From NCBI RefSeq assembly GCF_050589605.1, contig NZ_JBNGOO010000008.1: a stretch of 64,000 bases of DNA, one strand, 5' to 3'. Below are positions 26,290 through 35,288 of this stretch, piece after piece. Every line of letters begins with the position of its first letter. The first letter of the stretch is position 1. The position numbers and the translations under genes are program-made. A model generated the notes under the pieces. It had not been told where the DNA came from, did not search any database, and was given only the letters and a program-made list of their open reading frames with translations. Source of the stretch: Granulosicoccus sp947495035. Lineage in GTDB: Bacteria; Pseudomonadota; Gammaproteobacteria; Granulosicoccales; Granulosicoccaceae.

Positions 26290-27534
26290 TCAGTCACTGC
26301 TTCGCTGAGGACTGCCCTGAGCAGGGACCGGCTCCGGGAGTCTGGCGACGATGATGGCCGACAGTGCGATGAAAAAGGCCGAAACCCAGAGACAGGCGGT
26401 CAGGCCGTCGCGCTGATACAGCCAGCCTGAGAGCACCGTACCGACGAGCCGGCCCATGGCATTGGCCATGTAGTAGAAACCGACGTCCAGTGACACGCCA
26501 TCACGCTTGGCACTCTTGACGATCAGAAAGCTGTGCAATGAGGAGTTGATGGCGAACAGCACACCGAAGACAAGCAGGCCGAGAACCAGTGTGTATTCGG
26601 TCTGGATGTCCGCGCCGATTGCCAGTGCGATGCCGGCGGGTACCAGTGCCAGCAGCGCTGCCCAGAAGAATGCTCCCTGTCCGTCCGTACGGTTTGCCGT
26701 GGATCGACCGGTCAGTCGTGGCGCAATGGTCTGCACGAGCCCGTAGCCAATGACCCACAGGGCCAGATACCCACCCACGGTCCAGTGATCCCAGCCGAGC
26801 GTCAGGCTCAGATAGACCGGTAGAGCAACGACGAACCAGACATCCCTGGCGCCGAACAGAAAGAGGCGCGCGGCGGACAGAATGTTGATCGTCGGGCTTT
26901 TCGAGAACATGGCGGTGAAAGGCGGCTTGTCGCGTGCCTTGCCCAGATCTCGGCCCAGGGTCATCAGACTGACAATCCAGACCACTGCCAGCGCTGCCGC
27001 CATGATCAGCATGGCACCACGAAAACCCACGAGGCTCAACAGTGCACCACCGAGAAAGAACCCGACGCCCTTGAGGGTATTCTTGGAGCCGGTCAGCAGT
27101 GCCACCCAGGTATACAGGCGTCCGTGATCTCCATCCGGAACCAGCAGCTTGATGGAGCTCTTGGCGCTCATCTTGTTCAGATCCTTGGCGATTCCGGAGA
27201 GCGCCTGTGCCGCCATCACCCAGGCCACACTCAGTGCGCTGACTGGAACCAACAGCATCGACAGAGCGATAATCTGCAGGCCCAGGCCGATGTTCATGGT
27301 CCGGTTGAGCCCCAGTCTGGCTCCCAGCCAGCCACCGATGAGATTGGTGACAACCCCGAAGATCTCGTAGAACAGAAACAGCATGGCAATCTGTAGCGGT
27401 GAATAGCCCAGATCGTGAAAATGCAGGACCACCAGCATGCGCAGCGCGCCGTCGGTCAGCGTGAAGGCCCAGTAATTGCCGGTGACGATGCCGTATTGCC
27501 GGATGGGCTCGGGCAATTGCTTCCAGGATTGCAT
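26290..27534 (-). CDS. arsJ: Organoarsenical efflux MFS permease ArsJ
   Basis: ArsJ exports 1-arseno-3-phosphoglycerate, the unstable product made when GAPDH uses arsenate instead of phosphate; outside the cell it falls apart, so the pair confers arsenate resistance. The 414-residue protein has 12 helices and matches the family at its N-terminus (QYGIVTGNYWAFTLTDGALRMLVVLHFHDLGYSPLQIAMLFLFYE) and in SGIAKDLNKMSAKSSIKLL. It follows the dedicated gapdh by 14 bases, and a divergent arsR lies just beyond, the arrangement in which this pathway was described. Confidence 0.95.
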   Translation of the reverse strand: MQSWKQLPEPIRQYGIVTGNYWAFTLTDGALRMLVVLHFHDLGYSPLQIAMLFLFYEIFGVVTNLIGGWLGARLGLNRTMNIGLGLQIIALSMLLVPVSALSVAWVMAAQALSGIAKDLNKMSAKSSIKLLVPDGDHGRLYTWVALLTGSKNTLKGVGFFLGGALLSLVGFRGAMLIMAAALAVVWIVSLMTLGRDLGKARDKPPFTAMFSKSPTINILSAARLFLFGARDVWFVVALPVYLSLTLGWDHWTVGGYLALWVIGYGLVQTIAPRLTGRSTANRTDGQGAFFWAALLALVPAGIALAIGADIQTEYTLVLGLLVFGVLFAINSSLHSFLIVKSAKRDGVSLDVGFYYMANAMGRLVGTVLSGWLYQRDGLTACLWVSAFFIALSAIIVARLPEPVPAQGSPQRSSD

Positions 27535-27548
27535 GCTTGCTGTGTCTC

Positions 27549-28559
27549 TCAGTTCTGATCGAGACGACCAACCAGTTGTGCCAGTTCCACTGTGCGATTG
27601 GCATAACCGAATTCGTTGTCATACCAGGCATAGATCTTGACGTGGGTGTCATTGACCACCATGGTCGATGCGGCATCGATGATGCTGGAGCGAGGGTCGC
27701 CCTTGTAGTCTATGGAGACCAGAGGCCTCTCCTCGAAGCCGAGAATGCCGGCGAGTTCCTGCTCGGCGGCCTGCTTGAGCAGTTCGTTGACTTCTTCGAC
27801 ACTGGTCTTGCGACTGGCGTCGAACACGAAGTCGGTCAACGAGGCATTGGCCAGAGGTACTCTGACGGCGTGGCCGTTCAATCGCCCCTCGAGTTCGGGA
27901 AAGATCCGGGTTATGGCGGTCGCCGAGCCGGTGGTAGTGGGTATCAGGCTCATGCCGCAGGCTCGGGCGCGACGCAGATCCTTGTGGGCTGCGTCGAGTA
28001 TGGTTTGCGTGTTGGTCAGGTTGTGGATGGTCGTGATGGAGCCTTGCTCGATGCCGATGTGCTGGTGCATGACCTGGACGACAGGTGCCAGACTGTTGGT
28101 CGTGCACGACGCTGCAGTAACGATTCGGTGCGTGCCAGGGTCATACTGCTGGTGATTGACTCCCATGACCACATTCAGCACGGAGTCCTCTTTCACGGGC
28201 GCGGTGACCACCACTCGCTTGACCCCCTGATCCAGAAAACCCTGCAACTTCTCGGTCGTGCGCAGGGCACCCGAAGACTCGATGACGACATCGCAATCGG
28301 ACCAGGGGGTGTCGGCCAGCGCCGTATGGCGAGTGCAGGCCGTATGCTGTCCGTTCACGATCAGTTGTTCACCTTCGGTGGTAACCTGCTGATCCCAGCT
28401 GCCATGTACCGAATCGAATTGCAGCAGATGGGCCAGGGTTGCTGCATCGGCAGCAGGATCATTGATACGGACGATGTCGATATCGTCTGCCTGGCTGGCA
28501 ATGCGGAATGCCAGTCTGCCGATTCTGCCGAAACCGTTGATACCCAGTCGAATGCTCAT
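27549..28559 (-). CDS. Arsenate-operon glyceraldehyde-3-phosphate dehydrogenase
   Basis: A 336-residue type I GAPDH. The NAD-binding start is SIRLGINGFGRIGRLAFR, the catalytic Cys is in AASCTTNSLAPV, and the substrate-binding HLTNTQ-type and TTTGSATA segments are present, ending with WYDNEFGYANRTVELA. In this operon it is expected to form 1-arseno-3-phosphoglycerate from arsenate and glyceraldehyde-3-phosphate for export by ArsJ. The ATG at 28559 gives the family N-terminus; the upstream extension to 28655 runs into the arsR control region. Confidence 0.95.
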   Translation of the reverse strand: MSIRLGINGFGRIGRLAFRIASQADDIDIVRINDPAADAATLAHLLQFDSVHGSWDQQVTTEGEQLIVNGQHTACTRHTALADTPWSDCDVVIESSGALRTTEKLQGFLDQGVKRVVVTAPVKEDSVLNVVMGVNHQQYDPGTHRIVTAASCTTNSLAPVVQVMHQHIGIEQGSITTIHNLTNTQTILDAAHKDLRRARACGMSLIPTTTGSATAITRIFPELEGRLNGHAVRVPLANASLTDFVFDASRKTSVEEVNELLKQAAEQELAGILGFEERPLVSIDYKGDPRSSIIDAASTMVVNDTHVKIYAWYDNEFGYANRTVELAQLVGRLDQN

Positions 28560-28650
28560 GGAAATGCCTGTCGGAATGTGAAAATGAGAGGGCAGGTCGC
28601 TGTAGGTCGAGTACCTGTGTGAGTTAATATATACGCCAATCCATATGTAG

Positions 28651-28668
28651 ATCAAATGAAGATTTGAT
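28651..28668. promoter_or_regulatory. Probable ArsR operator
   Basis: ATCAAAT-GAAG-ATTTGAT is a perfect inverted repeat with 7-bp arms in the 193-base divergent region between arsR and gapdh, next to an AT-rich TTAATATATA promoter-like stretch. AT-rich dyads of this kind are bound by ArsR/SmtB repressors, which release DNA when As(III) binds. It could control both directions. Confidence 0.65.
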
Positions 28669-28752
28669 GACAGCGAAGCTGCTCGTCCGGGGCAGGCCTT
28701 GCCGCTACACTATGCGTTCAGAAACGCCGCGTTGCGGCAGGAGATCCGATCG

Positions 28753-29097
28753 ATGACGCCCACCAGCGTGTTCAAGTGCCTCAGTGATGAAACACGTCTG
28801 TTGTGTCTGTTGCTCATTCGTCAGGAAGGCGAATTGTGCGTGTGTGAGCTGACGGCGTCTCTGGCATTGAGCCAACCGAAGGTCTCACGACATCTGGCAC
28901 AGCTCAAGTCCTGCAATCTGGTGAGGGATCGCAAGCAAGGCTTGTGGAGCTTCTACCGGGTTCATGAGGATCTGCCGGAGTGGGTGCTTACTGTGCTGGA
29001 TACGACGTTGAGCGGGAATCGGTCCAGTCTGGAGTCCTGCATGGAGAATCTGCGCAGCATGGGCGAACGTCCCGAACGACTGGCCTGCTGCGACTGA
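28753..29097 (+). CDS. arsR: ArsR-family arsenite-responsive repressor
   Basis: A 114-residue winged-helix repressor. The As(III)-binding motif ELCVCELT lies at the start of the recognition-helix region as in E. coli ArsR, followed by ASLALSQPKVSRHLAQLKSCNLVRDRKQGLWSFYRV. An extra CC pair occurs at the C-terminus (LACCD). GGAGAT nine bases upstream selects the ATG at 28753 over the open frame from 28699. It diverges from gapdh-arsJ, with a palindromic operator between them. Confidence 0.93.
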   Translation: MTPTSVFKCLSDETRLLCLLLIRQEGELCVCELTASLALSQPKVSRHLAQLKSCNLVRDRKQGLWSFYRVHEDLPEWVLTVLDTTLSGNRSSLESCMENLRSMGERPERLACCD

Positions 29098-29174
29098 CGT
29101 CGCGACAGTGGCTGCAGCCGGTCCACGGTGCGTGGTTGTCACCTGTCGCAGTGGATTCGATTCTGGTAGCTACC

Positions 29175-29987
29175 TCATTTCTGGCACTGCTTGCAATAGA
29201 AGCTGGCCCGCTGACCGAGCACCTGATGCCGGATGGGTGAACGACAGCTGCGGCAGGGCTCGCCAGTGCGACCATAGACATTCAGCGATTGCGCAAAATA
29301 ACCCGGGTTGCCATCACTGTTGATGAAGTCGCGCAAGGTCGTACCGCCTTGTTTGATGGAACGTTGCAGAACGTGCTTGATGGCATCGACCAGGGCATGA
29401 GCTTCACGACGAGTGATGCGACAGGCGGCACGCCCCGGGCGAATGCCCGCCATGAACAGGGATTCGCTGGCGTAGATGTTGCCGACACCGACCACGACCT
29501 TGCTGTTCATGATGAAATTCTTGATGCTGACCTGCCGCTTGCGCGACAGGGCGTACAGGTACTCACCATGAAAGTCGCTCGATAGCGGCTCGGGTCCCAG
29601 GTCTGCCAGCAGGGCGTGCGTCCTTTCACCGGCACTCTGCCACAGAAAGCAGCCGAACCGACGCGGGTCGTGAAAGCGCAGGATGGAGCCGGATGCCAAT
29701 TCCAGTTCGATGTGATCGTGCTTGCGTCGTTCCTCGTCAGCGGGACAGATGCGCAGGCTGCCTGACATGCCCAGATGCACGATGGCCGTTCCCGCCGGCA
29801 CGTCCACCAGCAGGTACTTGCCACGACGGGTCACCGATTCGACGGTGGCACCCTGCAAGGCCTGGATGTCCGCCGGCACCGGCCAGCGCAGATTGGGGTT
29901 GTGTACTCTGACCTGCAGTACGGTCTTGCCGACCAGATGAGGTTGAATGCCACGGCGCGTGGTCTCGACTTCGGGAAGTTCGGGCAT
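29175..29987 (-). CDS. mutM: Formamidopyrimidine-DNA glycosylase
   Basis: MutM removes 8-oxoguanine and ring-opened purines from DNA and nicks the abasic site. The 270-residue protein starts PELPEVETTRRGI, with catalytic Pro2 and Glu3 once the Met is removed. It has the catalytic Lys in RRGKYLLVD, the helix-two-turn-helix with VGVGNIYASESLF, and the C-terminal zinc finger with four Cys (CRSCRSPIR... FYCKQCQK). Its ATG shares a base with the stop of the DUF4340 gene, so it is co-transcribed with an ABC-transporter operon. Confidence 0.97.
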   Translation of the reverse strand: MPELPEVETTRRGIQPHLVGKTVLQVRVHNPNLRWPVPADIQALQGATVESVTRRGKYLLVDVPAGTAIVHLGMSGSLRICPADEERRKHDHIELELASGSILRFHDPRRFGCFLWQSAGERTHALLADLGPEPLSSDFHGEYLYALSRKRQVSIKNFIMNSKVVVGVGNIYASESLFMAGIRPGRAACRITRREAHALVDAIKHVLQRSIKQGGTTLRDFINSDGNPGYFAQSLNVYGRTGEPCRSCRSPIRHQVLGQRASFYCKQCQK

Positions 29988-30811
29988 CAGGGGAAGACGC
30001 TGTCGGGAAGTGACGTTCGGGGCATTATGTAGGCGCAGGCGGCGTTCTCAAAGCGCAAGGCCAGAAAATGCTGGAAATCATGAAGCGTCAGAGGGGTACG
30101 CTGTCCGGCGATATCGGCTTCCAGATGTCGCGCGGCGATGGCCGTTTCGCTGTCTGCCAGCGGCCAGCTGACGATCTGCTGCGCACTCAATGTTCTCCAT
30201 TGTTCCAACGAGTCCGCTGTCAGGTTCAGCGCGGGCAGGGTCATGTCGTCGGTCGGCGATGATAGTGCGCTCAATGCGTCCAGACCCGTTGGAAAGACTT
30301 CCAGCACGGCCAGCGCGGATAGCCCACCATTGAGCATGGACAGGAGCCACTCGGGCACGAATTCCACGCGTTCGCCTCGCTGCAGATAACGACGCTCTCC
30401 TGACAGATCGGTGCCGCCGAGAACCAGACGCTGTTCATCGAGATACACCACTGCGGCAGGGTCGAGCAGGCCGGCCGCATCCAGATCCACTTCGGAGCTC
30501 GCGTATCCGTGGGCTGCGGGTGCCAGGGCGTCGAGCAGTGGCTGCAATCGCTGATCATTGACCGGCAGGGGACAGGGCTCGACAATACGCCACTGTTCGT
30601 CTTCCTGCCTGGTCAATGCAATGGTGGCGAATCCGGGGCGCTCGATGCGCAGGCTCTGACCCGAGTAGGCAATTGCCTGCGTCTGTCGAGACGAGTGCTG
30701 GTCGGACCACCAGACGAAAGCGATGAGACACAGCAAGACGACCAGCAACAAGCAGCCGGTGTACAGGAGACGTTGAATCTTCTGCGAATGTGTCAGCGAA
30801 GGTCCAGGCAT
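29987..30811 (-). CDS. DUF4340 domain protein of a GldA/F/G-like operon
   Basis: A 274-residue protein with one N-terminal membrane helix (LLYTGCLLLVVLLCLIAFVWW) and an extracytoplasmic remainder. The segment SLRIERPGFATIALTRQEDEQWRIVEP resembles the repeat unit of DUF4340 proteins (an 'interesting-residue, W, then P' pattern), and DUF4340 genes often follow GldG-like genes as here. The function is unknown; a part in the ABC complex is inferred from the conserved order. Confidence 0.7.
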   Translation of the reverse strand: MPGPSLTHSQKIQRLLYTGCLLLVVLLCLIAFVWWSDQHSSRQTQAIAYSGQSLRIERPGFATIALTRQEDEQWRIVEPCPLPVNDQRLQPLLDALAPAAHGYASSEVDLDAAGLLDPAAVVYLDEQRLVLGGTDLSGERRYLQRGERVEFVPEWLLSMLNGGLSALAVLEVFPTGLDALSALSSPTDDMTLPALNLTADSLEQWRTLSAQQIVSWPLADSETAIAARHLEADIAGQRTPLTLHDFQHFLALRFENAACAYIMPRTSLPDSVFP

Positions 30812-30877
30812 GAGTGAGGTGTCATTTGGACGATACCGGTTCGGATCTACTGATCCGCTGGCCGTGTGCCCACTCTA

Positions 30878-32209
30878 TCACCTGCGTCGTCGCCAGCGTA
30901 CGATCACGGCGATCAGCAGCAGCAGAGCCGGTAGCGCGGCCAGATAGGTCGTGCTGATGATGACGATGCTGCGATTGTCCAGTTGCAATTCGCTATCGAG
31001 TGCCTTGTGAGTCACGAACTCCAGAGCATCGGCTTCACCGGTCAGCCACAACAACAATGACTCTGTAAAGGCCTTGTTGCCGCCGTTGTCGAGAAACTGC
31101 GAAGCGGCAAAATCGGCATCACCCAGTACAGCGATACGCTGTGTCCCCTGCGCCCGCGGCCGCTCGATGCTGACGCCGAGCAGCAGTGGGCCGGCCACCT
31201 CGGTGGTGTCGGCATCAAACTGGATGGCCCCCGACAGTACCCCGGTTTCCGTCCAGCTCGAGGCCGGAGTCTGCAACAGAGGCAATGTTTCCTGACCGGC
31301 CAGTGGTGTGACCGACAGGGCAGAGGCCTGGGGCAGCAGGATGGGGCTGGTCAATCTGTCGGTCACGGGGTGAGCCGGGAATCGGTCGAGCAGTACGAAG
31401 TCCGGTGACTGGGCATTGAGCGCCTGACTGTTGCTGTCGATCACTCTGCCGGGCAGCGTATCGACACCCAGCTGGTCTGCCAGCAACTGCAAGCCTGGTC
31501 CGGCTGGTGCATCGTTCGGCACCTCGCTGAGCCACAGCAGGTTGCCACCGCGCAGCAGATAATCGTTGAGGCTGGCGATTTCTCCCGGGAAATAGGGGCG
31601 TCTGGGGGCTGCCAGCACGACAAGGTCGATATCATCGGACAGTCGCGGCTGACTCACCAGGCTCACTTCGCGGCTGACCAGACCAATGGCCTGGAGGTCT
31701 GTGGCCATTCGGCTCCAGCCATCGTTGTCGCCGCGTACCGGACTGCGCTCCTCATGACCTGTGATGAAGACGATATCGCGCTCGCCTTCGCGATTGAGCA
31801 GACGCAGACTGTCGACCAGGGTTCGTTCAGAGAGCGTTTGCAGGCGTTGCTCTCGACCGGCTGTTCGCAATATGAGTTCACCGCCCGGTGCTGCATCCAG
31901 GGCCCGTGCTGCGGCCGGATCGGTTTCGGGATTGATGAATTGCAGCTGCAGATCCGGCTTGATGGCCTGAAAGCGGGACACCAGTGCCCGGACACCGGCC
32001 TGTTGCGCAGGATCGGGACCCAGTACCGCGATCAGTTCCACCGGCTTGTCCAGAGACTGCAGAACATCCACGGTCGCCGGCGCAAGACTGTGGCGTTCGT
32101 TGGCCGTGACGTCAAAGGCGGTACTGAAACGTTGAGTAAGCCATCCCAGCGAGAGCACGATGCCCAGCAGCAGCAGCCCCAGTGCGAGATGCAATCTGGA
32201 ACCGTTCAT
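30878..32209 (-). CDS. GldG-like ABC-transporter auxiliary protein
   Basis: A 443-residue protein with an N-terminal helix (LHLALGLLLLGIVLSLGWL), a large extracytoplasmic part of the ABC_transp_aux/GldG family, and a C-terminal helix followed by basic residues (TYLAALPALLLLIAVIVRWRRRR). Family sequences include FDVTANERHSLAPATVDVLQSL, YLLRGGNLLWLSEVPNDAP and RIAVLGDADFAASQFLDNGGN. The ATG at 32209 overlaps the permease stop by four bases; the open frame to 32503 is the permease read out of phase. In Bacteroidota GldG works in gliding; in gammaproteobacteria its role is not known. Confidence 0.85.
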   Translation of the reverse strand: MNGSRLHLALGLLLLGIVLSLGWLTQRFSTAFDVTANERHSLAPATVDVLQSLDKPVELIAVLGPDPAQQAGVRALVSRFQAIKPDLQLQFINPETDPAAARALDAAPGGELILRTAGREQRLQTLSERTLVDSLRLLNREGERDIVFITGHEERSPVRGDNDGWSRMATDLQAIGLVSREVSLVSQPRLSDDIDLVVLAAPRRPYFPGEIASLNDYLLRGGNLLWLSEVPNDAPAGPGLQLLADQLGVDTLPGRVIDSNSQALNAQSPDFVLLDRFPAHPVTDRLTSPILLPQASALSVTPLAGQETLPLLQTPASSWTETGVLSGAIQFDADTTEVAGPLLLGVSIERPRAQGTQRIAVLGDADFAASQFLDNGGNKAFTESLLLWLTGEADALEFVTHKALDSELQLDNRSIVIISTTYLAALPALLLLIAVIVRWRRRR

Positions 32210-32961
32210 GGGTGTCCCTTCTGTCGGAGTGAATCCAGACGGATGATGGTCAGCCCGAGAAACAGCAGGGTCGTCAGCAGGAAGAAGGCTATGTCGCGAG
32301 TCTGCACATAACCCTGAAAGAAGCCGTGCAGGTGTGTGGCAATGGACAGTTCCGTCAGTCCCTGCAATGGCAGAGTGCCGCTGCTGGCGCTGCCGAGCAT
32401 CCAGGACATGAAGAGCAAGGCCAGGCTGGCCACGATGGCAATCAGGGAGTGGCGGGTCAGTGACGAGAAGTACAGGCCGCAGGCAGCACAGGCCGCGGTG
32501 CACAGCATCAGCCCGACACTCGCTGACAGCAGCAATGGCCAGTCAACCGGAATCAGCAGTTGCATGACGCCCAGCATGCCGATGGCGAGAACCACATTCA
32601 GCAACAGCACGAAGAACACACCCAGAAACTTGCCCAGTGTCAGTGAGACAGCGCTGACCGGTGAGGATTGCCACAGTGCATAGGTCTGGTGACGAAACTC
32701 ATCACTGAAACTGCGCATGGCGAACAGGGGCGCTACCAGGGTGAAAGCCAGTGCCAGCGGTTCCAGATAGCGCACACTCATGAAGCCGGTCAGGCCGACA
32801 GGGTGATCCTGCAGGGCCAGTCGCGCCTGTACCGACAGGAACACTTCGAGTTGTTTCAGAAACTGAAAACCGAAGAGGCCGGCCAGCAGGGCCATGATGA
32901 GCCATACCTGCATGCTGCGCAGCAGACTGGCACCTTCATGGCGAGCAATGATGCCGATCAT
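32206..32961 (-). CDS. ABC-2 type permease (GldF-like)
   Basis: A 251-residue permease with about six helices and the ABC-2 layout. It has the motif LEPLALAFTLVAPLFAMRSFSDEFRHQTYALWQSSPVSAVSLTLGKFLGV, typical of GldF and related export permeases. The start overlaps the ATPase stop, and the stop overlaps the GldG-like start, so the three are translationally coupled. The substrate is unknown. Confidence 0.88.
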   Translation of the reverse strand: MIGIIARHEGASLLRSMQVWLIMALLAGLFGFQFLKQLEVFLSVQARLALQDHPVGLTGFMSVRYLEPLALAFTLVAPLFAMRSFSDEFRHQTYALWQSSPVSAVSLTLGKFLGVFFVLLLNVVLAIGMLGVMQLLIPVDWPLLLSASVGLMLCTAACAACGLYFSSLTRHSLIAIVASLALLFMSWMLGSASSGTLPLQGLTELSIATHLHGFFQGYVQTRDIAFFLLTTLLFLGLTIIRLDSLRQKGHP

Positions 32962-33713
32962 GACGTCGCCTCCTGAAAAACGGCCGCCAGGTCGTCGCCA
33001 CTGCAGGGGCGATCCGCGACCAGCCGACCGGAATGAATGATGGCGACCCGATTGCAGGTGGCGGTCACCTCGGCCAGCAGGTGCGTGGAGAAAATGAGGG
33101 TCTGATCCCTGCCGACGTCGGCTATCAGCTGTCGCATGCCGTCCATCTGCTGTGGATCCAGTCCATTGGCAGGTTCGTCGAGCAGGACGACAGCCGGTTC
33201 ATGTATCAGGGCCTGCGCCAGCCCGATGCGCTGGCGAAAACCCTTGGACAGCGTGCCGATGATTCTGTGCTGCACATCCCCCAGGGCACATTGCTCGATG
33301 ATCTGCGACAGGCGCAATGTTGTTCTCCGCCGATCCAGACCGCGAATGCGACCGGTCAGCGTCAGGTATTCGCGGACTCGCATGTCGTCATACAGCGGTG
33401 GCTGATCGGGTAGATAGCCGATCTGAGCGCGAGCCTGCAACGGGGCCTCGGTCAGTGACAGACCATTGACATGAACGCTGCCGGAATCCGGTACCAGCAC
33501 GCCGCAAAGCAGTCGCAGGGTGGTGGACTTGCCGGCACCATTGAGTCCCAGCAGGCCAATGATATCGCCGCGTCGCAGGCTCAATGAAATATCGTCGACG
33601 CCAGTCCCGCCGGCATGACGCAGACTCAATGACTGCGCCTCGAGCAGAGGCGAGCTGATGTCGTCCGGCAGCGTATTGCCTGTCTGTGCGGAATCGGTTG
33701 TGTGCAGAGCCAT
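32958..33713 (-). CDS. ABC transporter ATPase (GldA-like)
   Basis: A 251-residue ATPase with Walker A GLNGAGKSTTLR (about 59-70), signature LSKGFRQRIGLAQAL, Walker B AVVLLDEPANGLDP and switch His in STHLLAEV. The first 25 residues are extra and polar. It is the first gene of a five-gene operon ending with mutM. Sequence is of the multidrug/GldA group that pairs with ABC-2 permeases. Confidence 0.92.
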   Translation of the reverse strand: MALHTTDSAQTGNTLPDDISSPLLEAQSLSLRHAGGTGVDDISLSLRRGDIIGLLGLNGAGKSTTLRLLCGVLVPDSGSVHVNGLSLTEAPLQARAQIGYLPDQPPLYDDMRVREYLTLTGRIRGLDRRRTTLRLSQIIEQCALGDVQHRIIGTLSKGFRQRIGLAQALIHEPAVVLLDEPANGLDPQQMDGMRQLIADVGRDQTLIFSTHLLAEVTATCNRVAIIHSGRLVADRPCSGDDLAAVFQEATS

Positions 33714-33955
33714 GTCCTGAGGTCAGTCGGAGCCAGAGTATAGAAGAGTGTTGGAGCAAGCTTTGCATCTGCAGCAGTTATGCCGCTTTGCCATTGTCGA
33801 GGTCTGGGACAGGAATGGCGGGCGATAGTTGCTCATTGCATGCCCTTGAGACAGCAATGCATGCGGAGCAGTCACCGTTCATCGGACGCGTCACCCCATT
33901 GACGAATGGATTGTGTAAGGTGTCCGCAACATTGATTTTTCGAGAGGTAGTGAGT

Positions 33956-35137
33956 TTGTTTCTACTAGGTTTCTGGGATGTATCTCTCTGGACGCTGGTG
34001 GCATGGACGGCAATCAGCTGTCATGTCACGCTACTGTCGGTGACAGTCTATCTGCATCGCAGCCAGGCACATCGCTCCGTCGATCTGCATCCCGTACTAC
34101 AACACTTCTTCCGCTTCTGGCTCTGGTTGACAACCGGCATGAACACCAGGGAGTGGGTGTCGGTGCATCGCAAGCATCATGCGCGGTGCGAAGGTCCGGA
34201 AGATCCGCACAGCCCGCAGATCCACGGTCTCAAGAAGGTGTTGCTGGAAGGCGCCGAGCTGTACCGGGAGGCCGCTGCCGACAAGGACGTACTGGACAAG
34301 TTCGGATTCGGAACGCCGGATGACTGGCTGGAGCGAAACCTCTACTCCCGATTCCCGATAGGGGGCGTTGCCCTGCTTGCCGTGACCGAATTCCTGCTGT
34401 TCGGTCTGGCCGGCATCGCTGTCTTTGCCATTCAGATGCTGTGTGTGCCGGTACTGGCGGCCGGTGTCATCAACGGACTGGCGCACTTCTGGGGCTACCG
34501 CAATTTCGAAACCGACGACGCAGCCACCAACCTGACTCCCATTGCCGCCCTTATCTGCGGTGAGGAACTGCACAACAATCATCATGCCTACCCCTCTTCG
34601 GCGCGTTTTTCCCTGCGTCGCTGGGAACTGGATCTGGGCTGGGTCTACCTGCGCCTGTTCAGTTTCCTGGGGTTGGCAAGAATTCGTCGCGTGGCCCCGC
34701 GGCCCCGATTCGATGCCGACAAGACCGTCATGGACATGGACACGGTGAAGGCCATCATTTCCAGTCGTCTGCATGTCATGGAAAGCTATGCACGCAAGGT
34801 CGTGAAACCGACCCATGCCATCGAGTTGAAAGCCTCAGTCGAGAATCGTCGTACCTTGAGTGAAGCGGGGCGGGACCTGCTGAAGGTGGATCATCTGCTG
34901 GATGAGGCGGCACGTGTGCGGGTTGCGGCCGCCCTGTCTACCAGCGAATCCCTCAAGACTGTCTACGAGCTGCAGAATCAGCTGCAGGAGATCTGGCACA
35001 AGGCGGGTGCCAGTCAGGAGGCCTTGCTACTCGCCCTGCAGGAGTGGTGCAGGCAGGCCGAGGCAACGGGTATCGAATGTCTGGAAGAGTTCGCCGCCAG
35101 ATTGCGGGGCTATCACCTGCAACCGTTCAAGGGCTAG
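33956..35137 (+). CDS. Acyl-CoA/lipid desaturase (DesB-like delta-9 type)
   Basis: A membrane di-iron desaturase that puts a double bond into acyl chains. All three His boxes are present: HRSQAH, HRKHH and HNNHHAYPSSAR, with TTGMNTREWVSVH between. GAGAGG eight bases before a TTG codon at 33956 gives 393 residues, matching the Pseudomonas DesB length. The frame is open to 33686 with an ATG at 33857, but the extra residues are not membrane-like. The C-terminal 100 residues form helices (DEAARVRVAAALSTSESLKTVYELQNQL) as in DesB. Confidence 0.88.
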   Translation: MFLLGFWDVSLWTLVAWTAISCHVTLLSVTVYLHRSQAHRSVDLHPVLQHFFRFWLWLTTGMNTREWVSVHRKHHARCEGPEDPHSPQIHGLKKVLLEGAELYREAAADKDVLDKFGFGTPDDWLERNLYSRFPIGGVALLAVTEFLLFGLAGIAVFAIQMLCVPVLAAGVINGLAHFWGYRNFETDDAATNLTPIAALICGEELHNNHHAYPSSARFSLRRWELDLGWVYLRLFSFLGLARIRRVAPRPRFDADKTVMDMDTVKAIISSRLHVMESYARKVVKPTHAIELKASVENRRTLSEAGRDLLKVDHLLDEAARVRVAAALSTSESLKTVYELQNQLQEIWHKAGASQEALLLALQEWCRQAEATGIECLEEFAARLRGYHLQPFKG

Positions 35138-35150
35138 CTGCCGAGAACGG

Positions 35151-35199
35151 CTTGCCGGCATCGCGTCAGGGGTGCTTTCCCAGACGCGATGCCGGCAAG
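35151..35199. terminator. Long hairpin after the desaturase gene
   Basis: A perfect 17-bp inverted repeat (CTTGCCGGCATCGCGTC and its complement) with a 15-base loop begins 13 bases after the desaturase stop. No T-run follows, so it may stabilise the 3' end or act as an atypical terminator rather than a standard intrinsic one. Confidence 0.5.
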
Positions 35200-35288
35200 G
35201 TCTGCAGGAGGTGTCGTTACCCTGTCACTCCCATGCACATGCCGCCCCTTTAATCGGGTTCGATTGCCGCCGCCTTTTCAGCAAGACA

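Noticed and set aside
27537..28622. 361-codon + strand frame opposite gapdh
   Set aside because: Entirely antisense to a clear GAPDH gene; no recognisable domain or ribosome binding site.
29102..29149. Inverted repeat GCGACAG...CTGTCGC between arsR and mutM ends
   Set aside because: Only seven base pairs with a 34-base loop and no T-run; too weak to call a terminator.
33686..33955. N-terminal extension of the desaturase
   Set aside because: The family length and a good ribosome binding site point to the TTG at 33956; the extension overlaps the start of the divergent ABC gene.
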